Of a stretch of 64,000 nucleotides of DNA, positions 21,305 through 32,135 are shown in pieces. How positions within the stretch are numbered: position 1 is the stretch's first letter; each line of letters starts with the position of its first letter. The DNA comes from Hirsutella rhossiliensis (taxonomy: Eukaryota; Ascomycota; Sordariomycetes; Hypocreales; Ophiocordycipitaceae). The position numbers were made by a program, and so were the translations under genes. Location: contig NW_025408669.1 of the NCBI RefSeq assembly GCF_020360975.1, positions 2,976,001 through 3,040,000 on the forward strand, given 5' to 3'. The notes under the pieces are model-generated. The model searched no databases and was not told the origin of the DNA. It saw only the letters and a list, made by a program, of their open reading frames with translations.

Positions 21305-21311
21305 ATTTATA
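21305..21311 (-). promoter_or_regulatory. TATA-like box of the ligase gene
   Basis: TATAAAT on the minus strand, 88-94 bp upstream of ATG 21217. Spacing suits a fungal core promoter with a short leader. No other element was assigned. Confidence 0.4.
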
Positions 21312-21319
21312 CAGGTAGG

Positions 21320-21679
21320 AACAGACTTAAGGTGGTAAAATAATGGATGATGATTCAAGCGATCCTGAAGAGGGTGGTGAGTGCCTTTGTATAGACTTGG
21401 CCCCAGGGGGTAGTACCCCTTGATGTGAGCTCCAGCAAATTATCCCGCAAGTCTTCCGCAGTGCAAGTTTGGCCACCTTGTGGCATCTTTCAGCCGGGTT
21501 GACTTATGCAGATTTCTCCTCTTTCGGGGCTGTGGTCCGCTGTTGGCTTGGCCGATGCCCGTGAGCCACCCCTCAGGGCCAACGTCTAATAGTCAGCTCA
21601 AGTCTTCAACCATACCTTGCATCAGATGGTCCGTGTATCCCTGACCAGGACACCTCCAGCTTCTGCATCTACGCGCCGA
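21320..21679. other. Intergenic, no feature recognised
   Basis: Between the ligase promoter and the LINE remnant. No open frame with recognisable similarity and no repeat noticed. Confidence 0.45.
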
Positions 21680-22568
21680 TCACATCCGCCATTTCTCCAA
21701 ATCCACCAGCAGCCGACTTCCAAATAGGCACCGGGACGAATCTCTAGCGTGACTGGGCGGACCGTCCGAATCATGCAGACTGGCCCGCAGCTCCCCTGCA
21801 GTGGGAGTCAGGAGGCGAGCTTGACGCAGGATTCTGCCTGTTGATTTCTCTTCCCTCGTCCTGACATGGGAAGTATTGGGGGGTGGCGAAGCTCGCAGAG
21901 AGAAGCCTCTCACAAGGGAAGGGCTGCTGACATCGGCATCCACCTCGAAAGAAGAAAGTAGCCTCTGTGAGACCTGCGTCCACGGCTACTGAGGTACAAA
22001 TGTTTGCAATACTGGTTGGTTATAGCCGGGCGATAGCACGCATCGCCACGTTTTAGGGTCTGCTGGATCCTATTGTTCAAGCAGGTAATTCGCAGCGGAA
22101 CCAGGCGGGACGATCTCCACAAAGGCCGGAGCGCCCCCGGATGCCTCACGTGGGCTCCGTAAAGGAGGATCGGGAGGACGCAGGCCGTGACCGCATGTCG
22201 TGCCGACCAGAGAGGGATTCCACGCCGGGTGTTCGAAGGGCTTTGGAGGAACTCCATGACCCTTTTCGCCTTCGCAGCCCACTTCTCCACATGCGTCCGG
22301 AACGAGAGCTTTCCGTCATACCAGACGCCGAGCCAGCGCAGGTCACGTTGAGGCTTCTTTTCTACGGGCCCGTGCCAGACCAGCGGCAGCGCCTCCTCAT
22401 ATCCAGGTCTCGTGAAATGGATGATTTCTGTCTTGTCCGGATCGAACACCACGCCGTTGTCAGCGCTCCACTAGACAAGCTCACCCGCTGCGCGCGTGGC
22501 CCCGGCGGCTGTCTCCTGCAGAGATCGGCCCCGGATCAGGGTAGCTATGTCATCTGCGTAGCCGAAGC
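21680..22568 (-). pseudogene. Non-LTR retrotransposon (LINE) RT fragment
   Basis: Minus-strand reading from 22568: FGYADD, with the RT catalytic YADD at 22560-22549, then IATLIRGRSLQETA, an in-frame TAG near 22473, and VVFDPDKTEIIHFTR...LRWLGVWYDGKL with WAAKAKRVMEFL and ACVLPILLYGAHV. These are the palm-to-thumb and post-RT segments typical of Tad/I-type LINEs. Frames then shift near 21990 and similarity fades by about 21700. Everything 5' of YADD is cut off exactly where the hAT element begins (22569), and I do not find it beyond that element's far end. Confidence 0.75.
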
Positions 22569-25378
22569 CAGTGTGTCCATCAACCAAGTAAAGCAGAAAA
22601 TGACACCCTTACTTGACTTGGTTGAAGGATCCGTTTACTCGACTTGGTTTACTCGAAGAAATGGCTGTGCTTTACTTGGTTGGTTGACATTACTTGACTC
22701 CGGGAGCCGATTTGCTTGAGTGATCTCTATATCTTGTCCGCCTGTGACCTTGGGACGAGGGGAAAAAAAGTGCTCCTCGAGCATGACTACGATAGCATGC
22801 CAGATCGAAGTAGGTGCTTTTGGCATTCGATAGCTGCCACGGTGTTGGAGCTGAGGCGATTCCGCTCATCCGTGATGACCTTTTGGTCTGAGAGAAAACC
22901 CGCTCACATTCAGCACTCATTGCTGGACAAGTGAACAAGTCGAAAGCCATTTGCGACAGAACTGGGTAGTCTGCCGCATGACAGATCCACCATTGCAAGG
23001 GATCTTCGACTTCCGAATCAGCCTTGTTATTCCTAGCCATAAACTCGTCGAGCTCAGAAGTTAGTCTCGCTCTTTCCTCCTTCCCTTGCCGGACGCCGCA
23101 AGCTCAGCCAGCATCTGTCGGCGTTTGCGAGCTTCCTGGAGTGGGTCAAGGGCGACGAGATCATCGCCAGCCTTATCAGCGACGACTTCTCCTAGGGCCA
23201 GCGACGAAGCCTCCTCATGGTCCGCAGCGTCCGCTTCCATGTATGCGTCTTCGTATTCTGCGAAAACTTCTTGAACCACGCTCTTTGCCTCACTGATCCA
23301 CTGCTTGTTGTGACTCCACCAAGTTCGAAGTAAGCAAACTTATTCGCCGGATGCAATGCGACAGCGCACCGATAAGCTGGGGTGGCATCGGTAAGGCCGA
23401 AGTACTCTTCTAGCTTGATGCGAGCAGCATCGATTGCGTGGGAATAATACGTTGAAACCACGTCGGGATGGTCATCGGCAAATCTTCCGGCCTCTTGGAG
23501 CTTTTTGAAGAGGACATCGAATGATTCAATTGTTTCATGAAGGGAGCCATGTGATCCTTCCAGGCCAGCTTTGTTGGCTCGGCCCTCCATGCGTTTTGTC
23601 AGATCTTTGAAAGGCTTCAAGATGTCGAGAAAATGGTGCAAGTCAATCCAATCTTGTGGGGTTAGTACGTCTTGCGAAATGTCGTACCCTACGCCACCGT
23701 AGCAATAGTTGAGGAAGAACAGATCAATCGCATGACGGAGCTTGACCGCCCTCTGAATCATTGCATATGCAGAGTTCCAGCGGATTCCGCCGTCGACCAG
23801 GACTCTAGTGTAGAGCAGTTCAATGCTGCCTTCCTCGTAAGCCTGCAAAATATACCGTTTCAGCTGCTCCCGCCTTTGGTCACTTCTGTTTACCCAAACA
23901 CAGAAATTGTGAAGTTTACCGACGAAGCTATGCTTTCTCCAGATTTCAAAACGCTCCACTTCAGACGCGCCGCAAAGCTGTTTCTCCAACTTGCCGACAC
24001 CCTGCCCAAAGAGAAGGGCTTTGACGATTAGGTTGAGCATATGGCCGACGCAGCGCAGGCGACTCTGAGGCTTGATGACAGGATAGCGCTTCGCCAGCTC
24101 TCGAATGCAAGTGTCGTTACTACTTGCGTTGTCCATCATGAAGAAACCAACGTTCTGACCGATCTCGTATGACCCCATGACCGCTGCAAGGACTTTGGCG
24201 ATATTCTCGCCAGTGTGGGGGCCCTTCAAAACTGGCAAATCCAGCAAAGCCGTTTGCAGCTTGTATGCAGCGTCTAGAAAGTGAGAAACTATAGCCAAAT
24301 AGTTGGTACCTTCTTCAGATGTCCAAGCATCTGTCGAGACGTGGATCTTGCTTTTGGACAGGCGGAGCTGTTCTTTCAGCCAGGCGCGCCTGCCGTTGTC
24401 ACCGAACCATTTTTCGCTGACCCAACTGCTCAGCGCTGACGGGCTTTTCGGCAAAACTTTGTCGATGTCTTCCAGGCACAATGCAAATATTTCATTTGTT
24501 CGTCGGTGAGTCGCTTGGCGGAAAGTCAAATCAAGATCAATGACCCAGTCGGCAAAATGACTTCGAAACTGGAGGTCATTGAACACCATGCGTCGGCTCC
24601 CCAAGTACGACGCGGCCTTGGTGGCTCCTTGAGAGATGCTGAAGGGGGTCGGACCCTGCCACTTTGTAACCGAACTCGGCAAGTTTGTGGTGGTGCCTAA
24701 GGTGATAGATGATGCTCGTCGTACTCTCGCTGGCAAAGAGCGCTGTGTCGTGACGTCCGCTTACATGGCAATATTTGCAGAGCCAGTACTTGTTGTCGCC
24801 GTCTGTCGTGAGTTGCGCACCGTGTTTGTAGATTATCGATGGTTGCGCCTTCGAGTTCATTGCGCGCTTGTGAGGCTGACGATATCGTATGGTGGCCAAC
24901 GGTTTTCTGTCGTAACGAATCTTCTCCCAAGATATAGGGGAAAACGCATTGCGATGCCTTTGGCAAGTCCCTTTCATGGGAGATGCTTGGCTCGTCGGGG
25001 ACCGACTGGGAAGGCGTCTTGGGAGGCGTGACGTGCCCGAGATGATTGCAAGGATCGAAAGCTGAGTGAGAGGGCATTGCTGGCTTCCTCAGCGTTGAAC
25101 AGTTTCTGCAGGATGTTGATGAATCAGGCACGAAGAAAGTAACTGTAATCACCAAGCTCAATCGGCGAGAGGAAAGGGTTCGTCCACTTTCATGACATGG
25201 GTATCACGAAATTGCCTGAAATCAACGCTAGTCAGGTACCGGTAACTCGGAGTAAACCCGAGTAATGCAGAAAGCTTTACTTTTGCTTGGTCGGAGAGAT
25301 CGTTACTCGTGATTGACTGTTATGTAATCAACCAACTTCAAGCAACCAAGTCAAGTTACTTGATTGATGGACACACTG
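22569..25378 (-). mobile_element. hAT DNA transposon
   Basis: A 2.8-kb element bounded by inverted repeats that start CAGTGTGTCCATCAA (22569 onward; reverse complement ending at 25378). Pairing extends two more bases outward (GC) and inward through CAAGTAA with one mismatch. CAGTG-type ends are usual for hAT. TTACTTGAC-like subterminal motifs are dense within about 120 bp of each end. The transposase lies on the minus strand. The 8-bp flanks (GCCGAAGC left, GCAATAGC right) agree at only five of eight positions, so a clean target duplication is not shown. Confidence 0.82.
22690..24977 (-). pseudogene. hAT transposase
   Basis: Read from ATG 24977. The first frame has a BED-type zinc finger (WLCKYC...HLRHHH, about 24800-24680). 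A shift near 24660 leads to the long central frame (to 23192) with the RNase H-like hAT core: STDAWTSEEGTNYLAI, FFMMDNASSNDT, RCVGHMLNLIVKALLFG, RWNSAYAMI and LHPANKFAYFE. A second shift near 23305 leads to WWSHNKQWISEAK and the linker ending near 23061. The final segment (23040-22690) is the hATC dimerisation domain (WWICHAADYPVLSQMA, SAECERVFSQTKRS). All expected domains are present, but two or three frame breaks make it non-functional unless they are introns or sequence errors. Confidence 0.8.
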
Positions 25379-25712
25379 GCAATAGCCATGAATGGCAAAA
25401 CATGTTCACGGCTGGACGCTCGAATGCGACCTCCTTGGCATCCTGTGCCAACCCAAAACGGCTTCACGGCAACCGGCGCATGTATATTGTCACTTGATCT
25501 CTGCCCCAGCGCTATTTCCAGAAAGTAGTATCCCACTCGTATCTGCAACAAATGCTGCGTCTCGTTGCAAACCGTACAGTACGACTAGGCTCTAGCAGAC
25601 TATTGTGATCCGTTGTACTCATACTTGACAAACCCGCCAATCCCTACACGCCTGATAGGGGTTGCAGAGCATCTCAAACATCTCGTCGTAACCGATGAGG
25701 AGATTCATTTCC
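25379..25712. other. Intergenic between hAT element and unknown gene
   Basis: About 330 bp. No open frame or repeat recognised. It does not continue the LINE sequence found on the other side of the hAT element. Confidence 0.45.
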
Positions 25713-26570
25713 TCAGCATATCCTGCCCTCGAAGGCTTCGGTCTCGTCATTCCATTGCAGCGTTATGGGAAAGTGGCTGCCGCCGTTAATCTCGACTTCA
25801 AGAAAAAGAACGTCCGTCATCAGCGCAAAATGTACTCCTTCCAGCGTGGTATCGGCCCCGATTGTTTCAGACCTCCAGAGCCCTCCGGCCCCTCCACCAT
25901 GCTCTCTTGGGCCTTTCAACGTATACTCATGGCGGGCACTCCCTTGGTTATTTCCGAGCCAGACTCGTGAGAGCTTGACTTTGTTCACTGTTTTCGCGGC
26001 TCCGCTCGCCCCCTCTGGGCAAGTCTTCCGATGCCTTCCACCGCTTCGGCGACGCGCGCGTGGTTCGTCATCCAGCGCCTGCTCTGCGGGCCCATGAGGT
26101 GGCTGGTCTCGCTGCTGCTGCGGGTCCTGTTTGGCATGCCGTTTGCGATCCTTGGTGCTGTGGCACTCCTGACAGACGGGTTTGGTATTGGCAAGTTGAG
26201 CTTCTAAGGCGCCGAGACGAGAGCTGATGTCGGCCAGCTGATTTCGAATTTCGCAGTGCTCGTTGTAGCAAAGGTCTCTGATCTTGCGGTCCGTCACAGC
26301 AAAGAGGCTGCCACATGTACAAGTAGTGCTCGCAGCGGCAGTTTCATTACAGCCGACATGATCGATTCCACTGTCTGCTGGCATGTGGCAGGATTTAAGT
26401 GCCTCGTTCACATAGGTAAGTTCTTCCAATTCGATGTGACCTTCGAAAACGGGATCACAACTGGAGTCGTCGACATTGTATTCGCGAATATATTTCGGCC
26501 CGGATTGACCCTCTCCGCCCCGGGCTGACCAGCCGGTGAGTTTGTCGCTATTTGCTTCTTTACTTGCCAT
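25713..26570 (-). CDS. Unrecognised protein with Cys-rich and coiled-coil segment
   Basis: 285 codons from ATG 26570 (MASKEANSDKLTGW). The open frame extends further upstream to 26792, but a TATAAAG at 26688-26682 falls inside that extension, so the start at 26570 is preferred. The middle has four cysteines (CTCGSLF...LCYNEHC), then a short coiled coil (IRNQLADISSRLGALEAQL), CQECHS, and a basic/Gln-rich stretch rich in Arg and Lys that could serve nuclear entry. The C-terminus ends VEINGGSHFPITLQW. No known domain is recognised. It is the only clean frame between two transposons, so it is probably a host gene; function unknown. Confidence 0.5.
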   Translation of the reverse strand: MASKEANSDKLTGWSARGGEGQSGPKYIREYNVDDSSCDPVFEGHIELEELTYVNEALKSCHMPADSGIDHVGCNETAAASTTCTCGSLFAVTDRKIRDLCYNEHCEIRNQLADISSRLGALEAQLANTKPVCQECHSTKDRKRHAKQDPQQQRDQPPHGPAEQALDDEPRARRRSGGRHRKTCPEGASGAAKTVNKVKLSRVWLGNNQGSARHEYTLKGPREHGGGAGGLWRSETIGADTTLEGVHFALMTDVLFLEVEINGGSHFPITLQWNDETEAFEGRIC

Positions 26571-26681
26571 GGCGCTGTGGACGGGGAGAGTGTGGAGAAG
26601 GATGGAAATACGTGACGAGGATAGTGTAGACTGTAGAGGTAGGATGAGGAGACGAAGACACATGGAGTCGGAATGTATGGT

Positions 26682-26688
26682 CTTTATA
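26682..26688 (-). promoter_or_regulatory. TATA-like box upstream of 26570
   Basis: CCTATAAAGACC on the minus strand, 112 bp before ATG 26570. It supports the shorter gene model. Confidence 0.4.
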
Positions 26689-26799
26689 GGCAAACCCTCG
26701 CGTAAGGACATCTCGTGATCTTCTCCTACACGGATGTCGTTCCTGTGATGTCGGCGCAATGGAACTTCGCCATGTATGTGGTTAGGGGGCACCTCCGCC

Positions 26800-27796
26800 T
26801 ATTTTCGTTCTCCTGCGGGTATGCGAGTCGCTGTGGGCAGCCCCGGAAACGGTGTGATACGAGACGCAAATCCAGAAGCCCAAGCCATTCTCCGTCCGGC
26901 GTATCTGGCTACCATCTAGAGGCTAGCTCTAGACCACGCCGTCACGTCGCAATTCATCGCCGTGCAGACCTTTGAGCTGGCAGCCCTCCACCCGCCGCAC
27001 TGACTGCTGTCCACGACTGGCTCGCCGCCATACCGCCGTAGGCTCCGCCTAGCAAGCCTCCGGGCCGAGATATGTACGATGAGGTGACAATGTGCTCCAA
27101 TCAGAAGCGTCTGCGGCTTTGTGAAGCGGTATCAATCTGACTGATGATGGATCAGTGGATGAAGTCGTTTCCCAGACGTGGCGGCCGGTCTATGGTCCAA
27201 TGGCCTGCGTGCTCCTCTGCACCCATGCCAGTATCGAGAGATACTTGCCCCGTTAGGGCCAACAGGCGTAATGAAGAGGCGATCATTCAGTGCGAGATAG
27301 CACGTATAATGGAACTTGTAAAGGCAAATATTGCTCCCCTGATCGGTTGGAAAGCTCTATAGCCCCGCCAGGCAGTCATTGTAACGCCTCCCATGTCTCC
27401 GCTTGTAGTGGAAACGCAGCTGGGCTCGCGCGAGGTGTCATCGTCGTTCGCCGGTGAATACAACTGCCTGACGCTTGCTGGTTTGTGCGAGGCTGTCGTC
27501 CTGTGAGAGCTTTCAAGCTTAGATGGGGTCGTGCCCTCGGGTTGTCAGCCTGAGTATCGACACCGCTTTCGAAGTCGTCGTTATTGTCGTTGTCATTGCC
27601 TCATTTTCTGGGAAGCGATACTTCTGGCAGGGTCGGCCAGGCAGGGGACTCTGCTCGCAGGGACTTGGCTGGCCGCGGTTGTGATTGTGCCGCCGGTATG
27701 AGCCTTTGAACATGTGCCTTTGGACATCTAGTAGCGGCTCTATCCTATGGCGGAATAATGGTGAACTCAAGTGAGTGGTTGGCGGATGATTGGTAC
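26800..27796. other. Intergenic, nothing recognised
   Basis: About 1 kb of ordinary composition without a convincing frame, RNA gene or repeat. Confidence 0.45.
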
Positions 27797-28175
27797 TGTA
27801 GGACAAAATTACCAGCTGTCGCAAAGAGAAGTTCGGGGAGAAGGCTGGGTACAGAAAACGCGGGGTGTCGCTCCTAGACCCTTCCGCTCATCATGGGTGC
27901 CTGGATTCCCGTTACCGTACCTGCGGCCGATTCTGGCTTCACAACAGTGCAGCAAGTCCTCGTCTTGGGCGATTGACAGCATCCTAGCTTCTGGCTGCTT
28001 GGTAGTACTGAGCTGTAAGGACTGCAACCCCTTCTTGGTAAGCAAAATCGTCTTCACTGCAGCCAGAAAGTGAGCTAGCGCCGAGCACCAGGCAGCAGCG
28101 GAAGGGTCTAGGAGCGACACCCCGAGTTTCCTCGACCAACCCGTTCCCCGCCACTCGCCTCTACAACAGTTGGTG
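27797..28175. mobile_element. Inverted-repeat element (MITE-like), copy 1
   Basis: About 375 bp with long imperfect inverted ends of about 80 bp. The left arm contains ACCAGCTGTCGCA, GGAGAAGGCTGGG and GCGGGGTGTCGCTCCTAGAC; the right arm is their reverse complement (GTCTAGGAGCGACACCCCG, CCAACCCGTTCCCC, ACAACAGTTGG). There is no coding capacity. A second copy is at 35788-36177 and half of one, inverted, at 39426-39565. The superfamily is not determined. Confidence 0.6.
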
Positions 28176-28309
28176 ATCTAGTCATGCCAGTCCTCCGCCA
28201 ACCTCTTGACTTCACCATCACTCTACCACGGCGTTGCAACAATTCTCCGCTCATAGATCAGCGTCCCAGTATAACATGGAAATATGTTCTGACGAAGATG
28301 GCGCATGGT

Positions 28310-30040
28310 ATGACCAGTGCGTCTTTCTCCCGCCAATCCATCCGAGACTGGCCATGGACGAGCCGGTCCGCTTGGTTGGCAGTCACACCTCGACAAGATC
28401 TCTGGCCGTGTTCGCGGCCGCCCCTTAGTCTTTGGAGAACCCGCAGGTGGAAGTGGATCGTGATACTGTTGATGAGCGCTGCGGCAGTCCCTGATGTCGC
28501 CGTGATCAGCAGGCGATTCGACAGGCTCCTCCTACTGAACAACTCGACGAATGCCTCGATGATTCGCGACTTGCCAGTCCTGCCCTCGCCACCGACGAAC
28601 TGGCAGAGTTGGCCGACTTCGCCTCCGTCGTTTTGTCGCATCAAATCGAGCTGGCAGCATATGATTGGGAAAGCGATCGACTGCGTTTTGTTCAGCGTCG
28701 GCCGTGTTGCCAACTCTCTGCCCGCCAAGCCTGCATTCCCGCCTCTACGTCGTCTGCGGTCTCGTCGAAGTCGGCCATCGCCATTTCGACATCGACCTCG
28801 AAGCCAGCTAAGCCGACCATGACCCTCCGCAACGCAGCACGGCAGTCGCTTTCTCGGACCACGGTTATACTTTGTATGCCTTGGATCATCCTCTCTTTCG
28901 AGGCACTCATCTGCTGCGACTTGGTGGCCCTGACCTGATCCTGCGGTGGCAGTGCGCCCCCGGAAAATCCCCGCCCCTACATGCTTATCCGTCTCGCCCC
29001 TTGTTCGAGTACTGTACCACGGCGGCCTGCAGCTCGGCCGTCGAGGAAAGCGCTGATCGATGGAACCGATAGAGCTGTTGCATCATCGCCATTGCTCCGG
29101 CGACTTGGCCGTCACCTGATTCGAGTCCAGTGCACCTCGGACGACGTCGATCAGCTGCGTTGCGTTTCCGATGCTGTTTGGACTGATACGTCGCTGTTGA
29201 TTCTGCGCCCGCCTCGTCCGTCCCGCCCTTCCACGTGTGCGACCGTCGGATAGGCATCTCCGGATGAGGATGCCCATTGCTTAGCGTCGCGTTTTGCGTC
29301 TTCGGCTGATCGTCGAACCAGCCGCACGATATCGGCACGATGTCGTCGAGACATGATATTCTCGGAGCCAGCGCCTCTTGCGCCCGCGCCCAGATGCTGT
29401 TGATGTCGCCCATTTCTTCGCACATGAAAAACTCCCATGGTACAAATAGCACAAAGTGCTGCACGGTTGCCCTTTCAAAGGTGGAAAAAAATTAGCGTCT
29501 CCCATATCCTCCGGCGAATCGGGTTCCGCGCAAACCTCCGATGACACGAGTCCTCGTCGTGGGCAAAGTCTTGCTCAGGTAGCCGTCAAGGCAAACGGTG
29601 GCCTGCTTTCCCGGCCGCCTGAGCACCTGAACCCAGCGTCTTCCTGGTGCCCGCCCATCATCGAAAGGCACCTCCCCCCTAGCCCCACAGCTCCCGTCGT
29701 TGCTGTTGCGTTTGAGTCTGACCAGCGATACGTAGTCGTACAGGCATAGGCCTCGCAGGAGATCTCCACGGTGCTGATATGCCTCGACGCGGAGATCCTG
29801 GGGCCTGCTTCTTCGACGACGACCGACTCATCCAGGGGATCATCTGTGACCCATGCGCTACTTGTCGCAGATGCCGCAATCGTCGAAAGACGTGCCAGTA
29901 CAGCTAGTACCGGTATGTGTTTAGGTACGCCCAGGCGCTGCCATTGGAAAATTCGGCTGGATATCCTAGAAGATGAGCGACGACCTCGACCTGCGACAGG
30001 GGACGCTCCGTGAACATACGGTTCGTCACCCTCATCAAGA
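28310..30040 (-). pseudogene. Old Helitron RepHel fragment 1
   Basis: Minus strand, decayed, matching the C-terminal half of RepHel. From 30040: the VFTERPLSQVEV-like region and VVEEAGPRI (about 29820), then QHFVLFVPWEFFMCEE...IWARAQEALAPR (29460-29350), SALSSTAELQAAVV, and the PIF1 helicase N-part LTLNKTQSIAF with Walker A GGEGRTGKS (near 28590) and TATSGTAAALINSIT. It stops at KDALVI, just where Walker B (IDEVSM) should follow. Many frameshifts. Sequence is nearer to copy A-type than B/C but clearly separate. It is fused at 30040 to LINE endonuclease sequence. Confidence 0.75.
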
Positions 30041-30674
30041 ACTGTATGGTCCGATCCGTGCTCCATGGGGTGTATATTGCATGTCACCATCTCGTCTGCC
30101 GGTTCGGTTCGGCCGACGCAAGCACTAGATCAATCGTGCTTTCCGAGTCTTGGCCCTGCCACGTCTTGGTGCCTCGCGGCAGGCTGCAGAGCCCACAGTC
30201 ATTCATCAGGTCGATGATCGGCTGCGCTTCCTTGTCTTCTTGTTGCTACCTCATCGCCTCCCAGAGCAGATCGTGGCGATTAAAGTCCCCGCGACGACGT
30301 CCAGTTCCACCACGGAAGCCCACCACTAATCCATGCAGTTCTCTTACCGCTCTCGATAGCACCTCGCTCTTCTACTCTACGTATACCGACACTACCATCA
30401 GATCTCGGTCCGGTAGCCGAAGGATTACCGCCGTCAAATCCGCTGACTGCGTTACCGCTTGCTCCGCCTCGAGGTCACTCCGCACCCAGAGCATGCTCCG
30501 GATCGGCCAGCCGGTCTCGTGTATCGTCGTCAGTATCATTGTCACCCAACTGCTGTGGCTTATTGAGCTCGTAATTACCCTGTCGTTTATCCTCCTTGCG
30601 TACGGAATCCTGCGCGGCACCATGAACGGCAGTATGAGCGACAGTATGAGCGACTCTACCGCCGGTGACGGCAT
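30040..30674 (-). pseudogene. LINE endonuclease fragment 1
   Basis: Minus-strand apurinic-type endonuclease domain of a Tad-like LINE in several frames: HETGWPIRSMLWVRSD, LRLPDRDLMVVSVYVE, then GDFNRHDLLWEA (the catalytic GDFN), LPRGTKTWQ...ESTIDLVLAS and finally HPMEHGSDH (the catalytic SDH). Immediately after HGSDH the sequence becomes Helitron. A second copy of the first part lies at 35090-35330 in the opposite orientation. Confidence 0.65.
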
Positions 30675-30699
30675 CTTGTGCTCGATGTCGGACCAAAAG

Positions 30700-31640
30700 G
30701 GATAAATATCATCAGTAAAGATATCGACGGCGGTATAGTGCTGGAGATCTTAACATTAGATCTCAACTACCGTGGCTTCAAGGTCACGCGTCATTTTCAC
30801 TGGGTCTAACCAGACAGAGAAATATGGTTTTGGATGCTATACGCCAAGCTAGACCTACGAGGAGCACGAGCCGACAACTCCACAGGCTAAAAATCTCGAA
30901 GCTAGTAGCCTCGAGAAGACTTTGAGAAAGATATCTAGAGTGTTTGAGCGCAAGGAGCAGAGTTGGTGTTGAAGGATCAGAGATTTCAGGCCTCGGCGGC
31001 TACGCTGCATCGCATGAGGCCAAGGAAGGAAAGAATGATCCCCAATCCTAATAATATGTTCATAAACCTCCGATATATATTAGGAATGTCTATATGCTTC
31101 CACAGGGCGATGAAGAGGTGCTATATGCGATTGAAGGTGCATTTGGTCAGGTTGAAGAGGAGGAGGGAAGGGGAGGGTAAAGCCACCTGATTCGTCGCCT
31201 TCTTACATGGGCGGAGACAGACCAGAAACCCAACGGTCCACGGCAATTAAACATTGAAAGCACTACAGAGTAGTATTTCTTTTATAATTTATTATGGGCT
31301 AATAGCTTCAATTCAATTGATATAGTTTGTATGGTCAAGGCACCTTTTTGCGGTACCGGTGAAGGGGGTGTAACAGGCGATGGGTGGGGCATGGTAGGCC
31401 CGGTCGCCCTCGCTAAGCAGGCGCCGAGGGTGGGTCCGAGTACTCTTCGGCTACACGAAGAATATATATCGAGCACGAATCTGTCATTGGGAAGATGCCA
31501 CGTGATCACGGCGTAACAGTCACATCCACAGTCGACGAGAGTGCGTATTCAGTAGCCTCTGTTGACGGGTCGACCGTTCATTGGTGGCTTGAACGCTTCC
31601 TAGTCGACCATGCCGGTCACAGCCCGTGACAGATGGCCAG
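30700..31640. other. Intergenic, nothing recognised
   Basis: Moderately AT-rich near 31020-31110 and 31260-31330. Only short frames without recognisable similarity. Confidence 0.45.
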
Positions 31641-31641
31641 C

Positions 31642-31711
31642 TGTTGGAACGGCGCAGCAGGAAGGGCGGCATGGGTCACCTGCCAGGTCACGTGGGGCAT
31701 TCAGCTGAGAT
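31642..31711 (+). repeat. Left inverted repeat around STAND-domain gene
   Basis: GTTGGAACG...GCAGGAAGGGCGG...GGTCACCTGCCAGGTCACGT GGGGCATTC.GCTGAGAT matches the reverse complement of 33648-33716 over about 68 bp with few differences. It includes a CACGTG core. Confidence 0.65.
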
Positions 31712-32135
31712 TTCTGCGGGCCCAAAAGGGGCACATTCCCAGCCGGAAGGGGCATCACACACATCGCCTTTACACACACACAGCCGTGCCTATAGCTCCA
31801 ATTGACCTCTTCTGTGTGCCCACTATCGTTGCCACCTTCCTCATTCGGACGAGCCGCAGAACCGCTGTTCTGACACCAGCTTAGGATGGTAGCTTAATAC
31901 TACAAAGGAACCCCAAACGAGCGGCAACACTCTAGGCACAGGGAGCAAGACGTATCAGCAGATTGAACAACTGGACGCACGTATACAGGCACGCCGCCAT
32001 GAACAGTAACGCTGCATGGCTGCCTAACCAACAACCAACCGCCTGTCAAGAAGAGATAGTCCCTTGTGTGGTCCAAATCGACAATGATGTGGCTGGCCAC
32101 GGCCTGCCCCAATAACCTCGTCCGCAAAAGTCAGT

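Noticed and set aside
26571..26792. Upstream start for the gene at 25713
   Set aside because: The extension contains a TATAAAG box and lacks recognisable protein character; ATG 26570 was preferred.
30010..30705. 231-codon + frame over the LINE endonuclease
   Set aside because: The minus strand carries the recognisable endonuclease motifs; the + frame is a shadow.
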